Shown: positions 6,330 through 13,620 of the stretch, piece by piece
Layout: every line of letters starts with the position of its first letter
Position numbering within the stretch: the stretch's first letter is position 1
DNA from: CAZPWF01 sp964610775
Lineage (GTDB): Bacteria; Patescibacteriota; Saccharimonadia; Saccharimonadales; JACQNP01
Length of the DNA: 13,972 nucleotides
Reading direction: 5' to 3'
Assembly (NCBI GenBank): GCA_964610775.1
Contig: CAZSZC010000017.1
Location: forward strand, 1 to 13,972
Position numbers and translations under genes: made by a program
Notes under the pieces: generated by a model
What the model was told of the DNA's origin: nothing
Database searches by the model: none
What the model saw: only the letters and a program-made list of their open reading frames with translations

Positions 6330-6920
6330 TTGTCATTTATGCTAATGTTTATCCAGGCTATGAAAAAAAACACCTTCTTTAAACGTCATCAAAAAACAAT
6401 ACTCATTACCTTTGTAATATTAGTCACTGCTGCTGCCGGCGGCACATGTTTTTTGCTTAAGAATCGCAACGATTCAAACAACACTTCTACAAAGTCTAGC
6501 GCCGACAGTAAGGAGAGCATAAACTACAGCCCGGGGACTGATCAAGACCAGAAAGAAGCCGATCAACGAAAACAAGAGATCGCTGACCAACAGAATCAAA
6601 ATCCCGAACCTACGACAGGTAAAAAGTCAGTGACGCCAGTTATTGTTGACGCATCTCAATACGGCAATGAAGTAGAAGTTAGAGCTTATGTTCCTGGCAT
6701 TATCGAGGATGGCGGCACCTGTACCGTCACCTTCACCAAAGGAAGTCTTAGCGTAACCAAGCAAAGTACTGGCGAAAAAGACGCTACCACTACAAGGTGC
6801 ACTAACATAACTATCCCTCGTTCTGAGTTCAAGGATTATGGCAAATGGAATGTCTCACTATCTTACTCTTCCTCAACAACCCAAGGCACTGCTAGTGCTC
6901 GTACGATAGAGGTTCAGTAA
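6330..6920 (+). CDS. Membrane-anchored extracytoplasmic protein with Ser/Asn/Gln-rich linker and a small beta domain
   Basis: Function not recognised. The frame opens with TTG at 6330, but ATG 6360 is the most natural start: it gives M-K-K-N-T-F-F-K-R-H, a basic head, followed by one membrane helix (about 13-33). ATG 6339 or 6345 are alternatives; none has a good Shine-Dalgarno. After the helix comes a hydrophilic linker rich in Ser, Asp, Asn, Gln and Lys (about 35-92), then a roughly 90-residue beta-rich domain with two cysteines (121 and 147, from ATG 6360) that could pair, and an alternating pattern ending K-W-N-V-S-L-S-Y. This looks like an Ig-like fold displayed outside the cell. The Cys after the helix is preceded by G-G-T and is not a lipobox. 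The gene is two bases upstream of the secreted three-Ig protein, so the two are probably co-expressed. Confidence 0.7.
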   Translation: MSFMLMFIQAMKKNTFFKRHQKTILITFVILVTAAAGGTCFLLKNRNDSNNTSTKSSADSKESINYSPGTDQDQKEADQRKQEIADQQNQNPEPTTGKKSVTPVIVDASQYGNEVEVRAYVPGIIEDGGTCTVTFTKGSLSVTKQSTGEKDATTTRCTNITIPRSEFKDYGKWNVSLSYSSSTTQGTASARTIEVQ

Positions 6921-6922
6921 GT

Positions 6923-8944
6923 ATGGGATTGATATCGTCGCTTACCAAAACAATAACTAACCCACGAAAACTAACCATCTTAACTGCCTTAATGTTAGTT
7001 GTCGTTAGTGGATATGGTGTAGTGAGAGCCACAAAGGTTGAGGCACTCTCTGGTAGTGCCTTTTCGGCAGGACGGATTATCGACGATAGCGTGTTCTTTA
7101 ATGGTAACTCTATGAGTAACACCGATATCCAGAATTTTTTAAACAGTAAGGTCCCTGTCTGCGATACAAATCACGCCGCTAAAGATGGCAACAACCCGCC
7201 ATTCACCTGTCTCAAAGATTACCGCCAAGATACGCCAACTCGTGCATCAGAAGCGGGTTTATGTAACGGCTTCAGCGGTGGCAACAAGTCTAGCGCCGAA
7301 ATAATTGGCGAGGTCGCGCGGAGCTGTAGTGTCAGTCCAAAGGCTTTGCTTGTACTGCTACAAAAAGAGCAGTCTCTGGTAACCGACACTTGGCCTTGGG
7401 ATGCGCAGTACCGTGCTGCAACCGGGTTTGGCTGCCCGGACACTGCCGCTTGTGACTCTACATATTATGGTTTCTTCAACCAGGTGTACTCAGCTGCCCG
7501 ACAATTCAAACGCTATTCGCAAAACTCCAACTCTTACAACTACAAAGCTAGGCGAAACAACTACATACAGTACAATCCAAACTCTAGCTGTGGTGGATCT
7601 ACCATATACATCGAAAATCAAGCTACTGCCGGCTTATACAACTACACACCATATCAGCCGAACTCCGCAGCACTCAATAACTTATACGGAACCGGTGACA
7701 GCTGTAGTGCCTACGGTAACCGAAACTTCTGGAGACTCTTCAACGACTGGTTCGGGGGCACATGGTCCGACGAACAAGACTGGCTATTCGTAACTTCGTC
7801 TGTAACTACCGCAAACTATAATCCTGGTGGCGAAGGTAGTGGTACGATAGTGATTAAGAATATCGGATACAAAGCATGGTATTCCGACAATAATCTCCCT
7901 TCCGGACAACAACCAACCCGCCTCGCAACTCTAGGCTACGAGAACTCACCTTTTGCCGACCCAGGTGACGCAAGCTGGTTAGGTACTCGCAACCAAGTAA
8001 AGATGACTCCGGATGTTGTTCAACCTGGCGAGAACGCCACCTTTACTTTTAAGATTCTGGCGCCATATAGAACAATTACCTACGGTACTCGTTTTGTCCC
8101 TATCGTTGGTGGGGCGTTCCTGAGAGATCTTGGAGTTAATGTGCAGCTCACATCCCACACGCCCGACTGGACACCTGTTTCATCAGCAATAGACACTTGG
8201 AATCTACTACCAAACCAGCAGGCTCCAGCAGTATTTAAAGTTAAAAATACCAGTGGCTCTAAATGGTACTCCGACAATAATCTCCCTGCAAACAGACAGC
8301 CAACCCGCTTGGCAACTGTAGGCTACGAAGATTCCCCTTTTGCAGATACTGCAGACCCAAACTGGCTTGGCACGCGTGGGCAAATAAAGATGACGCCAGA
8401 TGTGGTTGCCCCTGGGGAGACTGCAACGTTTAGTGCATTCTTTATTGGGCCTATAGGCAACGGCAGTAACAAACCATTCAAGTTTCACGTTGTAGTTGGT
8501 GGAGTTCCTACTGTAGATAAAGGTCTGGTATTCAACTTCGTAACACCAAAGGCAGTGTTTACATATGACGGCGTCTCAGCGACCAAACCTCCTACTACAA
8601 TGAGTCCGGGACAAACTGCATCAGTTTCCTACACCATCAAGAACACTGGGAATATCGTATGGCATGACGAGGCTTACATGGGTGGCGCGCATTCACTTCG
8701 CTTAATAACGTTCAAACCCTACTATCGTAGCTCGCCATTCTATAACTCAGCTGACAGTAACTGGCTATCAATTGCTCAGGTTAAAAAACCCCTTGATACC
8801 ATCTGGCCGAGCATGAACAACACCTTTACCTATAGTTGGCGCGCACCTTCTACACCTGGTTTCTATCAGGAGAGCTTTGGCCTTTCAATCGGCGGTATAT
8901 TCTACCCAGATCTTGGAACACACTTTGATACAAACGTTCAGTAA
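6923..8944 (+). CDS. Secreted or anchored protein: Cys-rich lysozyme-like head plus three NBR1-like Ig domains
   Basis: 673 residues. A signal or anchor helix (about 15-34) is followed by a head domain (45-280) with eight cysteines (80, 96, 114, 135, 171, 177, 223, 261), suggesting disulfides outside the cell. Its core S-P-K-A-L-L-V-L-L-Q-K-E-Q-S-L-V-T (138-154) resembles the helix carrying the catalytic Glu in lysozyme-like and transglycosylase folds; Glu149 is a candidate. Segments C-P-D-T-A-A-C, G-F-F-N-Q-V-Y, Y-T-P-Y-Q-P-N and Y-G-N-R-N-F-W are ones I associate with uncharacterised actinobacterial and Saccharibacteria secreted proteins. Three Ig-like units follow (283-410, 413-541, 543-673) with the pattern I-K-N-x-G...W...P-G-x-x-A-x-F-x-F of NBR1-type Ig domains. 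A wall-binding or wall-cleaving role is inference. An AGAGG site lies 10 bases before ATG 6923. Confidence 0.75.
   Translation: MGLISSLTKTITNPRKLTILTALMLVVVSGYGVVRATKVEALSGSAFSAGRIIDDSVFFNGNSMSNTDIQNFLNSKVPVCDTNHAAKDGNNPPFTCLKDYRQDTPTRASEAGLCNGFSGGNKSSAEIIGEVARSCSVSPKALLVLLQKEQSLVTDTWPWDAQYRAATGFGCPDTAACDSTYYGFFNQVYSAARQFKRYSQNSNSYNYKARRNNYIQYNPNSSCGGSTIYIENQATAGLYNYTPYQPNSAALNNLYGTGDSCSAYGNRNFWRLFNDWFGGTWSDEQDWLFVTSSVTTANYNPGGEGSGTIVIKNIGYKAWYSDNNLPSGQQPTRLATLGYENSPFADPGDASWLGTRNQVKMTPDVVQPGENATFTFKILAPYRTITYGTRFVPIVGGAFLRDLGVNVQLTSHTPDWTPVSSAIDTWNLLPNQQAPAVFKVKNTSGSKWYSDNNLPANRQPTRLATVGYEDSPFADTADPNWLGTRGQIKMTPDVVAPGETATFSAFFIGPIGNGSNKPFKFHVVVGGVPTVDKGLVFNFVTPKAVFTYDGVSATKPPTTMSPGQTASVSYTIKNTGNIVWHDEAYMGGAHSLRLITFKPYYRSSPFYNSADSNWLSIAQVKKPLDTIWPSMNNTFTYSWRAPSTPGFYQESFGLSIGGIFYPDLGTHFDTNVQ
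7877..8032 (+). repeat. Intragenic repeat, copy 1 (Ig domain 1 core)
   Basis: This codes for residues 319-370 of the secreted protein, starting W-Y-S-D-N-N-L-P. Copy 2 lies exactly 387 bases (129 codons) further on. The two copies align without gaps, share 40 of 52 residues, and include a nucleotide stretch (7877-7900 against 8264-8287) that differs at one base. This points to a fairly recent duplication or gene conversion within the gene. Confidence 0.85.
8264..8419 (+). repeat. Intragenic repeat, copy 2 (Ig domain 2 core)
   Basis: This codes for residues 448-499, the counterpart of 319-370. The third Ig domain (543-673) keeps only the general layout (K-N-T-G...W, F-Y-N-S-A-D-S-N-W-L) and is far more diverged. 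The array therefore seems to have grown from an older unit by duplicating domain 1 or 2. Confidence 0.85.
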
Positions 8945-8956
8945 TTACCGTAAGCT

Positions 8957-8965
8957 TGCTATACT
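8957..8965 (+). promoter_or_regulatory. Extended -10 promoter of the GT2-GT4 gene, near-leaderless
   Basis: TGCTATACT is an extended -10 (TG, one base, TATACT). The expected transcript start, about seven bases downstream at 8972, leaves only about three bases before ATG 8975. No Shine-Dalgarno is present, so the mRNA would be essentially leaderless. It is the best-matching promoter in the window and may start an operon running into the gene at 11037. Confidence 0.6.
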
Positions 8966-8974
8966 ACTGTAATT

Positions 8975-11050
8975 ATGGGTAACAATAATTTCTCACGACT
9001 GCACGCGCTTGCATCCGAACTCGAACGGCTATTGCCTGCTCCTCAACCAGTACCATCAAATCCCTCCGAGGAACCATCTGCACCGACAAAAAAACAGCAG
9101 CTCCAAGAGTTAGTACATCAAACAAAAGCACAGTTAAGAAAAGAAGTTCAGTTTAGCCAAGAAGCACCATATGTCTCGATAATCATACCGGTGTTCAACA
9201 AGGCAAGTTTTACGCTAGCATGTCTTGATAGCCTCGCCAGACATCAAACACAATACGCGTTCGAAGTTATTATCATCGATAATGCTTCGAGTGACGCAAC
9301 CGCCCACATTATCAGCTCGGTTGATGGCATACGGTATATCCGAAACAAAACAAATACTGGTTTTGTTGAGGCCTGCAATAAAGGTGCAGATCTTGCCAAG
9401 GGAGAAGTACTCGTATTTCTAAACAATGACACCTTAGTGCAAGATGGTTGGTTAGATAATCTGGTTGGGCCACTAGAAGACGAGAGTATCGGCCTGGTTG
9501 GTTCAAAATTAATCTACCCGGATGGTTCATTGCAAGAAGCTGGTGGAGTGATATTTAGTGATGCCTCTGGCCACAACTATGGTAAACACCGTAGTAGCGG
9601 GGACTTCGCATTCAACTTTAGAAGAGACGTAGACTACTGTTCGGGAGCAAGTATTGCTATTGCTACTGAGTATTTCAAGAAGCTTGGTATGTTCGACATG
9701 CGCTACGCTCCGGCTTACTATGAAGATACTGACCTTGCTATGAAAGTCCACAAGTCTGGCAAGCGAGTTGTATACGAACCTGCTTCGGTACTTGTACATA
9801 TCGAGGGCGGCACTAGTGGAACAGACATTACTAGTGGATTTAAACGCTACCAAGCAATCAACCACAAGAAATTCTTGAAGAAATGGACGAAAGAACTTGC
9901 TGCCAACCACTCTGCTCCAGGTACAAACATTGAGATAGCTCGACACTATGGAAAAAAGCCGAAACAACTACTCGTGGTTGATTCAATCGTGCCGGAAGCC
10001 AACCGTGACTCAGGCAGTCTGCGCATGACAAAGATCCTAGAGAGTGGGATTAAGTTAGACTACAAAGTCACCCTCATCGCAGATAATCTAGTGGCTACCC
10101 TGCCTTACACCAGCGACCTACAACGCTTGGGGGTAGAGGTAGTCTATGGTGCAGATGTAAACATCCGAAAGTTCTATGCCGAAAGACAAGATATGTACGA
10201 TGCCGTCATCCTTTCTCGCCCACTTACTGTAGCCTGGCATATCGACCTTGCCCGCGCTTTTCAAACAAAGGCGAAAATCTTTTACGACACTGTAGATCTT
10301 CACTATCTGCGGGTCGGTCGAAATGCCGAACTAGAGAAAAACAAAGCACTAGCAAAAGAAGCTACGCTGTGGAAAGAGCTAGAATTCTCTCTCATGGATG
10401 AGTCTGACGTAACACTAGTTGTCAGCACCGCAGAGAAAGAGCTACTGGCAAAGTCTAAACCCTCCACCAAAGTAAAAATAATCTCCAACATTAACCCAAG
10501 CCAAACGGGTGTAGAGAATACGCCTAGCTTTGATGACCGCTCCGGCCTGCTATTCATTGGGAGTTCACATCCGCCAAACGAAGATGCTATGGTTTGGTTT
10601 GTAAAAAAGATCCTACCAATTATTCAAAAGTCACTTCCTGGCATTGAGCTTACAATCTTGGGCAGCAACCCAAGCAAGACTTTGTTGGACCTGCAATCAA
10701 GTACTGTTACTGTTCCAGGTTTTATCGATGATGTTTCACCGTACTTCCATAACGCACGCCTATTTGTTAGTCCTCTACGTTTTGGTGCTGGTGTAAAAGG
10801 AAAGATTACCCAGGCAATCAGCTTTGGCCTACCAATTGTTGGAACCGATATGAGTGTTGAAGGGACTAACATGAATCCCGGCGTGGACTGTCTGACTGCC
10901 GAAACTGCAACAGACTTTGCTGCCGCAGTCGTAAAGCTGTATACCGACCAAAAACTATGGGAAAAAACCCAGAAACACGAACTAAAGACCTATAACGACT
11001 ACTTCTCGGAAGAAGCTGGGTTAGCAGCGCTTAAAGATGCCCTCTCCTAA
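8975..11050 (+). CDS. Two-domain glycosyltransferase: GT2 (WbbL-like) fused to GT4
   Basis: 691 residues. An N-terminal leader of about 65 residues has two amphipathic helices around a Pro-rich stretch (21-38). The GT2 domain (66-300) shows V-S-I-I-I-P-V-F-N (67-75), I-I-I-D-N-A-S-S-D (99-107), the metal-binding F-L-N-N-D-T (148-153), G-S-K-L-I-Y-P-D-G (176-184) and the catalytic-base region Y-Y-E-D-T-D-L-A-M-K-V (248-258), as in WbbL/rhamnosyltransferase-type enzymes. The second half (about 328-691) is a GT-B, GT4-like domain with G-S-S-H-P-P-N-E-D-A and S-P-L-R-F-G-A-G-V-K-G-K (about 597-608), followed by I-S-F-G-L-P-I-V-G-T. Such fusions add two sugars in turn during surface-glycan assembly in the cytoplasm. 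ATG 8975 sits just behind an extended -10 with no Shine-Dalgarno. The end overlaps the next gene by 14 bases. Confidence 0.88.
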   Translation: MGNNNFSRLHALASELERLLPAPQPVPSNPSEEPSAPTKKQQLQELVHQTKAQLRKEVQFSQEAPYVSIIIPVFNKASFTLACLDSLARHQTQYAFEVIIIDNASSDATAHIISSVDGIRYIRNKTNTGFVEACNKGADLAKGEVLVFLNNDTLVQDGWLDNLVGPLEDESIGLVGSKLIYPDGSLQEAGGVIFSDASGHNYGKHRSSGDFAFNFRRDVDYCSGASIAIATEYFKKLGMFDMRYAPAYYEDTDLAMKVHKSGKRVVYEPASVLVHIEGGTSGTDITSGFKRYQAINHKKFLKKWTKELAANHSAPGTNIEIARHYGKKPKQLLVVDSIVPEANRDSGSLRMTKILESGIKLDYKVTLIADNLVATLPYTSDLQRLGVEVVYGADVNIRKFYAERQDMYDAVILSRPLTVAWHIDLARAFQTKAKIFYDTVDLHYLRVGRNAELEKNKALAKEATLWKELEFSLMDESDVTLVVSTAEKELLAKSKPSTKVKIISNINPSQTGVENTPSFDDRSGLLFIGSSHPPNEDAMVWFVKKILPIIQKSLPGIELTILGSNPSKTLLDLQSSTVTVPGFIDDVSPYFHNARLFVSPLRFGAGVKGKITQAISFGLPIVGTDMSVEGTNMNPGVDCLTAETATDFAAAVVKLYTDQKLWEKTQKHELKTYNDYFSEEAGLAALKDALS

Positions 11051-12755
11051 ACGTCGCACCACCAATTGGCAAACAGTAATCTCACACCCACTTCTATGGA
11101 TTGCGATTGCCTTCTTGCCTGCCGCATTCATATTCGCCAATCGTGTCTTAGTACCGGATATGTCCACCGACGTCATCAGCTATCACCTATTCAATGGTCT
11201 TCGAGGTCTATCGCACCCTCTAACCCCATTCTTGCCAACTGAATTCTATCCCGTAGGCATCGCCAATATTCCATCGGGGCTAGATAGCGTCAATACGGTT
11301 GTTCGCTTAGTACTTGGGTATAGGTTGGGGACGATCCTAAGTCTTTTTTCTATGGTTGTTATTGCCATAATGCTTTATAAAATACTTTCTCTTGTGCTGA
11401 CAGAGAACAAACGGAACTTCAATGCCTTCTGGGGTCTACTTCTCGTAAACAGCTTAATCGTTCTTGAGCTCTACTTTCAGCTCGCGACCTACTTTATCGA
11501 CAACCTAAACAGCGCCTTACTGCTTATCTTGCTTTATAGCTGCCTGCGATTGGTCTATAGAAAGTCATTACCTACCAGCTGGCTGGTTGGGTTATATCTG
11601 GCATTGGGTGTAACGATCAGCCTAAAGCTAACCAATATACCGTTTGCTCTTCCTATGGTCGCCATTCTGGCATGGCATTCTCTTAAAGACATTAAGAAAC
11701 CATCAGTGTCGACCGGTATAAAGAAGTTGGTACTTGTTGTATTGGTCGCCATCCCAATACTGCCACTTTGGATAGCGAACTATAACGCTTCTAGCAATCC
11801 AGTCTTCCCTTTCTATAATAAGGTTTTTCATTCTCCATATTACCCCGCTGTAAGTTACACCGACACCACCTTTGGGGGTCGCAACCTGCCCGAGAGATTA
11901 CTGTGGCCTATCTCGTCCCTCCGCGATCAACTTCGACTCGGGGAGCCACATCATATTTATAACGATTATAAGCTGGTAATCTGTTGGCTAGTAGGATTGG
12001 TGCTACTTGCGCTGTACGCCCGACGTAAAATTACACTAAGCCAACAAGAGGTGCTAGTTGTCGCCTACTTTATGGTCTCCCTTTTCTTGTGGGGATTATT
12101 GTTTGGTATAAATCGATATGCCACAAGTTCTATTGCACTTGGGGGTATTGTGGTTGCAATTGCGGTTTTACATATTTCACCATCCTCAAGAAAAACTAGT
12201 AGTAAGGCTGCTCTGGTACTGATAGTTCTCGTACTATGCGCGTTACTCGTCGAAGACGTTAGAATTATTAAGTTCAACACAAAGTACGATATGAGTTGGC
12301 GACCAACCCTGACTGCAAACAAAGCTCTACATCGCACCCAGCTACATCACTTATTCGATAAACAAATTACCGTTAGCGAAGAACAAGCGGCCATAATCGA
12401 CCAAGCAGACATTATGCTCAACTGCCACACGAACGTCAGCGGCCTACTAGCACTATTACCAAAAACAAAAGATAAGCCTGTGGTGAACATCATCTCCGAC
12501 GGTCTGCCTCAATACCGAGCTATGAGTACAAACCGTCAGTACAATCTGGAGGTCGGTAAGCACCTCGGCCTACCATCGAGAAAACTAAATTGGGTAAGTG
12601 TTGTTAGCGACAAAGATATCGGCCCAACCACCTCAGAATGTCTCACCAACATTCGAACAAAAGGCGGAAAGGTGATCAGACAACAACAACTAGATTCATT
12701 CCTGGGATACTCCGGACCTCGTCTTTACATCATTAGCGGTACCATCCGACTGTAA
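11037..12755 (+). CDS. Polytopic GT-C-like membrane protein, probable glycosyltransferase
   Basis: 572 residues. A basic head (P-K-R-R) leads to helix 1 (about 17-35), then an extracytoplasmic loop L-V-P-D-M-S-T-D-V-I-S-Y-H (38-50) whose two Asp residues (41, 45) sit where GT-C enzymes carry catalytic acids. About ten further helices follow, separated by a conserved-looking loop with G-G-R-N-L-P-E-R-L-L-W-P-I. A soluble C-terminal part of about 150 residues is predicted outside the membrane. The layout is that of a polyprenyl-phosphate-sugar-dependent transferase, but I cannot place it in a named family, and a polymerase-type role is possible. The start ATG 11037 lies inside the preceding gene, giving a 14-base overlap and probable translational coupling. 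There is no good Shine-Dalgarno. Confidence 0.65.
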   Translation: MPSPKRRTTNWQTVISHPLLWIAIAFLPAAFIFANRVLVPDMSTDVISYHLFNGLRGLSHPLTPFLPTEFYPVGIANIPSGLDSVNTVVRLVLGYRLGTILSLFSMVVIAIMLYKILSLVLTENKRNFNAFWGLLLVNSLIVLELYFQLATYFIDNLNSALLLILLYSCLRLVYRKSLPTSWLVGLYLALGVTISLKLTNIPFALPMVAILAWHSLKDIKKPSVSTGIKKLVLVVLVAIPILPLWIANYNASSNPVFPFYNKVFHSPYYPAVSYTDTTFGGRNLPERLLWPISSLRDQLRLGEPHHIYNDYKLVICWLVGLVLLALYARRKITLSQQEVLVVAYFMVSLFLWGLLFGINRYATSSIALGGIVVAIAVLHISPSSRKTSSKAALVLIVLVLCALLVEDVRIIKFNTKYDMSWRPTLTANKALHRTQLHHLFDKQITVSEEQAAIIDQADIMLNCHTNVSGLLALLPKTKDKPVVNIISDGLPQYRAMSTNRQYNLEVGKHLGLPSRKLNWVSVVSDKDIGPTTSECLTNIRTKGGKVIRQQQLDSFLGYSGPRLYIISGTIRL

Positions 12756-12779
12756 TCTGTTGTGAGATAGGCCGACAGC

Positions 12780-12808
12780 TGGATAACCTGAGGGTAGTGG
12801 AGTAAAAT
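12780..12808 (+). promoter_or_regulatory. Promoter of the ABC-2 permease gene (-35 TGGATA, 17-base spacer, -10 TAAAAT)
   Basis: TGGATA (12780-12785) and TAAAAT (12803-12808) lie at the ideal spacing of 17 bases. The predicted start near 12815 leaves a leader of about five bases before ATG 12820. GGAG at 12799-12802 lies 17 bases before the ATG, too far to serve as a Shine-Dalgarno and upstream of the predicted transcript start. The 64-base gap (12756-12819) holds nothing else I can recognise, and no terminator. Confidence 0.45.
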
Positions 12809-12819
12809 ATAAGCACATT

Positions 12820-13620
12820 ATGCAAAAGCAAAAATCTTCAAACGGGGCATACTTTAACTTAGTTCGCAGTATCGGGGTCACCGACTTCAAAGTAAAATAT
12901 AATTCTTCGATTCTTGGATACTTCTGGACGCTTGCAAAGCCTTTAATGCTCTTCTCGATCCTATATGTTGTATTCACCAAGTTTATTAAGATTGGCGCGA
13001 ATATCCCTTATTACTCTATCCAGCTTCTCCTTGGTATTATCGTCTGGAACTACTTCTCAGAATCGTCAATCACTGCCATGAACAGTATTGTTAGCAAGGG
13101 GGGTCTGATTCGCAAGATCTATTTCCCTCGTGAAATTATCGTTACAGCTTCGAGCCTAACATCTTTTATGACCTTACTTTTAAACCTAGCCGTAATCCCG
13201 GTTTTCCTAGTTATCAAAGAAGTTCCTATATCCTCACAGGCAGTACTAATCATCTTATTGCTAGCTGAGCTATTTGTATTTACTGTTGGCCTCTCGCTAC
13301 TATTGGCAGCATTGTTCGTTAAGTTCCGAGATATCGGGCATATATGGGAAGTTGCCCTGCAAGGACTGTTCTACGCAACACCAGTTATCTATGATCCCTC
13401 TGTAATCCCTGCATCTATACGACCATATGTCATGATTAACCCTATCGCCCAGATCATCCAAGACATGCGCCATGTAGTTATTACTCCTACTGCCATAACT
13501 TCAGAAAGCGTTCTACACGGAGTATTCAAGCTAATGCCTTATGTTGTTGCTATTATCGTAACGCTAATCGGAGTCCTATACTTCCGAAGCGCATCTAAGT
13601 CTTTCGCCGAGGAAGTATAA
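12820..13620 (+). CDS. ABC-2 type polysaccharide/O-antigen export permease (Wzm/TagG-like)
   Basis: 266 residues, the usual size for Wzm/TagG permeases, with about six membrane helices. Diagnostic stretches are the N-terminal V-T-D-F-K-V-K-Y-N-S-S-I-L-G-Y-F-W-T-L (20-38) leading to P-L-M (41-43), G-L-I-R-K-I-Y-F-P-R-E-I-I-V (95-108) in the first cytoplasmic loop, F-Y-A-T-P-V-I-Y and I-N-P-I-A-Q-I-I-Q-D-M-R near the C-terminus. The family pairs with an ATPase (Wzt/TagH) to move an undecaprenyl-diphosphate-linked glycan across the membrane. No ATPase gene is in the window; it may lie downstream. The stop overlaps the next start by one base (TAATG), so the GT2 that follows belongs to the same transcript. 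The GAGGA at the end of this gene serves that GT2. Confidence 0.93.
   Translation: MQKQKSSNGAYFNLVRSIGVTDFKVKYNSSILGYFWTLAKPLMLFSILYVVFTKFIKIGANIPYYSIQLLLGIIVWNYFSESSITAMNSIVSKGGLIRKIYFPREIIVTASSLTSFMTLLLNLAVIPVFLVIKEVPISSQAVLIILLLAELFVFTVGLSLLLAALFVKFRDIGHIWEVALQGLFYATPVIYDPSVIPASIRPYVMINPIAQIIQDMRHVVITPTAITSESVLHGVFKLMPYVVAIIVTLIGVLYFRSASKSFAEEV
13609..13613 (+). promoter_or_regulatory. Shine-Dalgarno (GAGGA) for the GT2 at 13620, inside the permease gene
   Basis: GAGGA, followed by AG, ends six bases before the ATG at 13620. It lies within the last codons of the permease. Together with the TAATG stop-start overlap it indicates coupled translation and fixes the start of the downstream gene. 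Confidence 0.75.

Noticed and set aside
6362..6369. Run of eight A as a phase-variable or slippery tract at the start of the 6330-6920 gene
   Set aside because: It codes for the common M-K-K-N head, is short for slippage-driven switching, and nothing else points to frame switching there.
6449..6451. Lipoprotein lipobox cysteine in the 6330-6920 product
   Set aside because: The residues before the Cys are A-G-G-T; Thr directly before the Cys does not fit a lipobox, so a membrane anchor is preferred.
7401..7793. Open frame of 130 codons on the plus strand within the secreted protein gene
   Set aside because: It is a shadow frame, low in complexity (Thr/Tyr-rich from shifted codons), with no start signal; the overlapping frame has strong domain evidence.
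9527..9967. Open frame of 146 codons on the minus strand
   Set aside because: It is antisense to the GT2 domain, which holds all expected catalytic motifs; no family resemblance or ribosome site seen.
12756..12819. Terminator or small RNA between the 11037-12755 gene and the permease
   Set aside because: No GC-rich stem followed by a T run; only weak complementarity (CTGT...ACAG). The stretch is better explained as a promoter.
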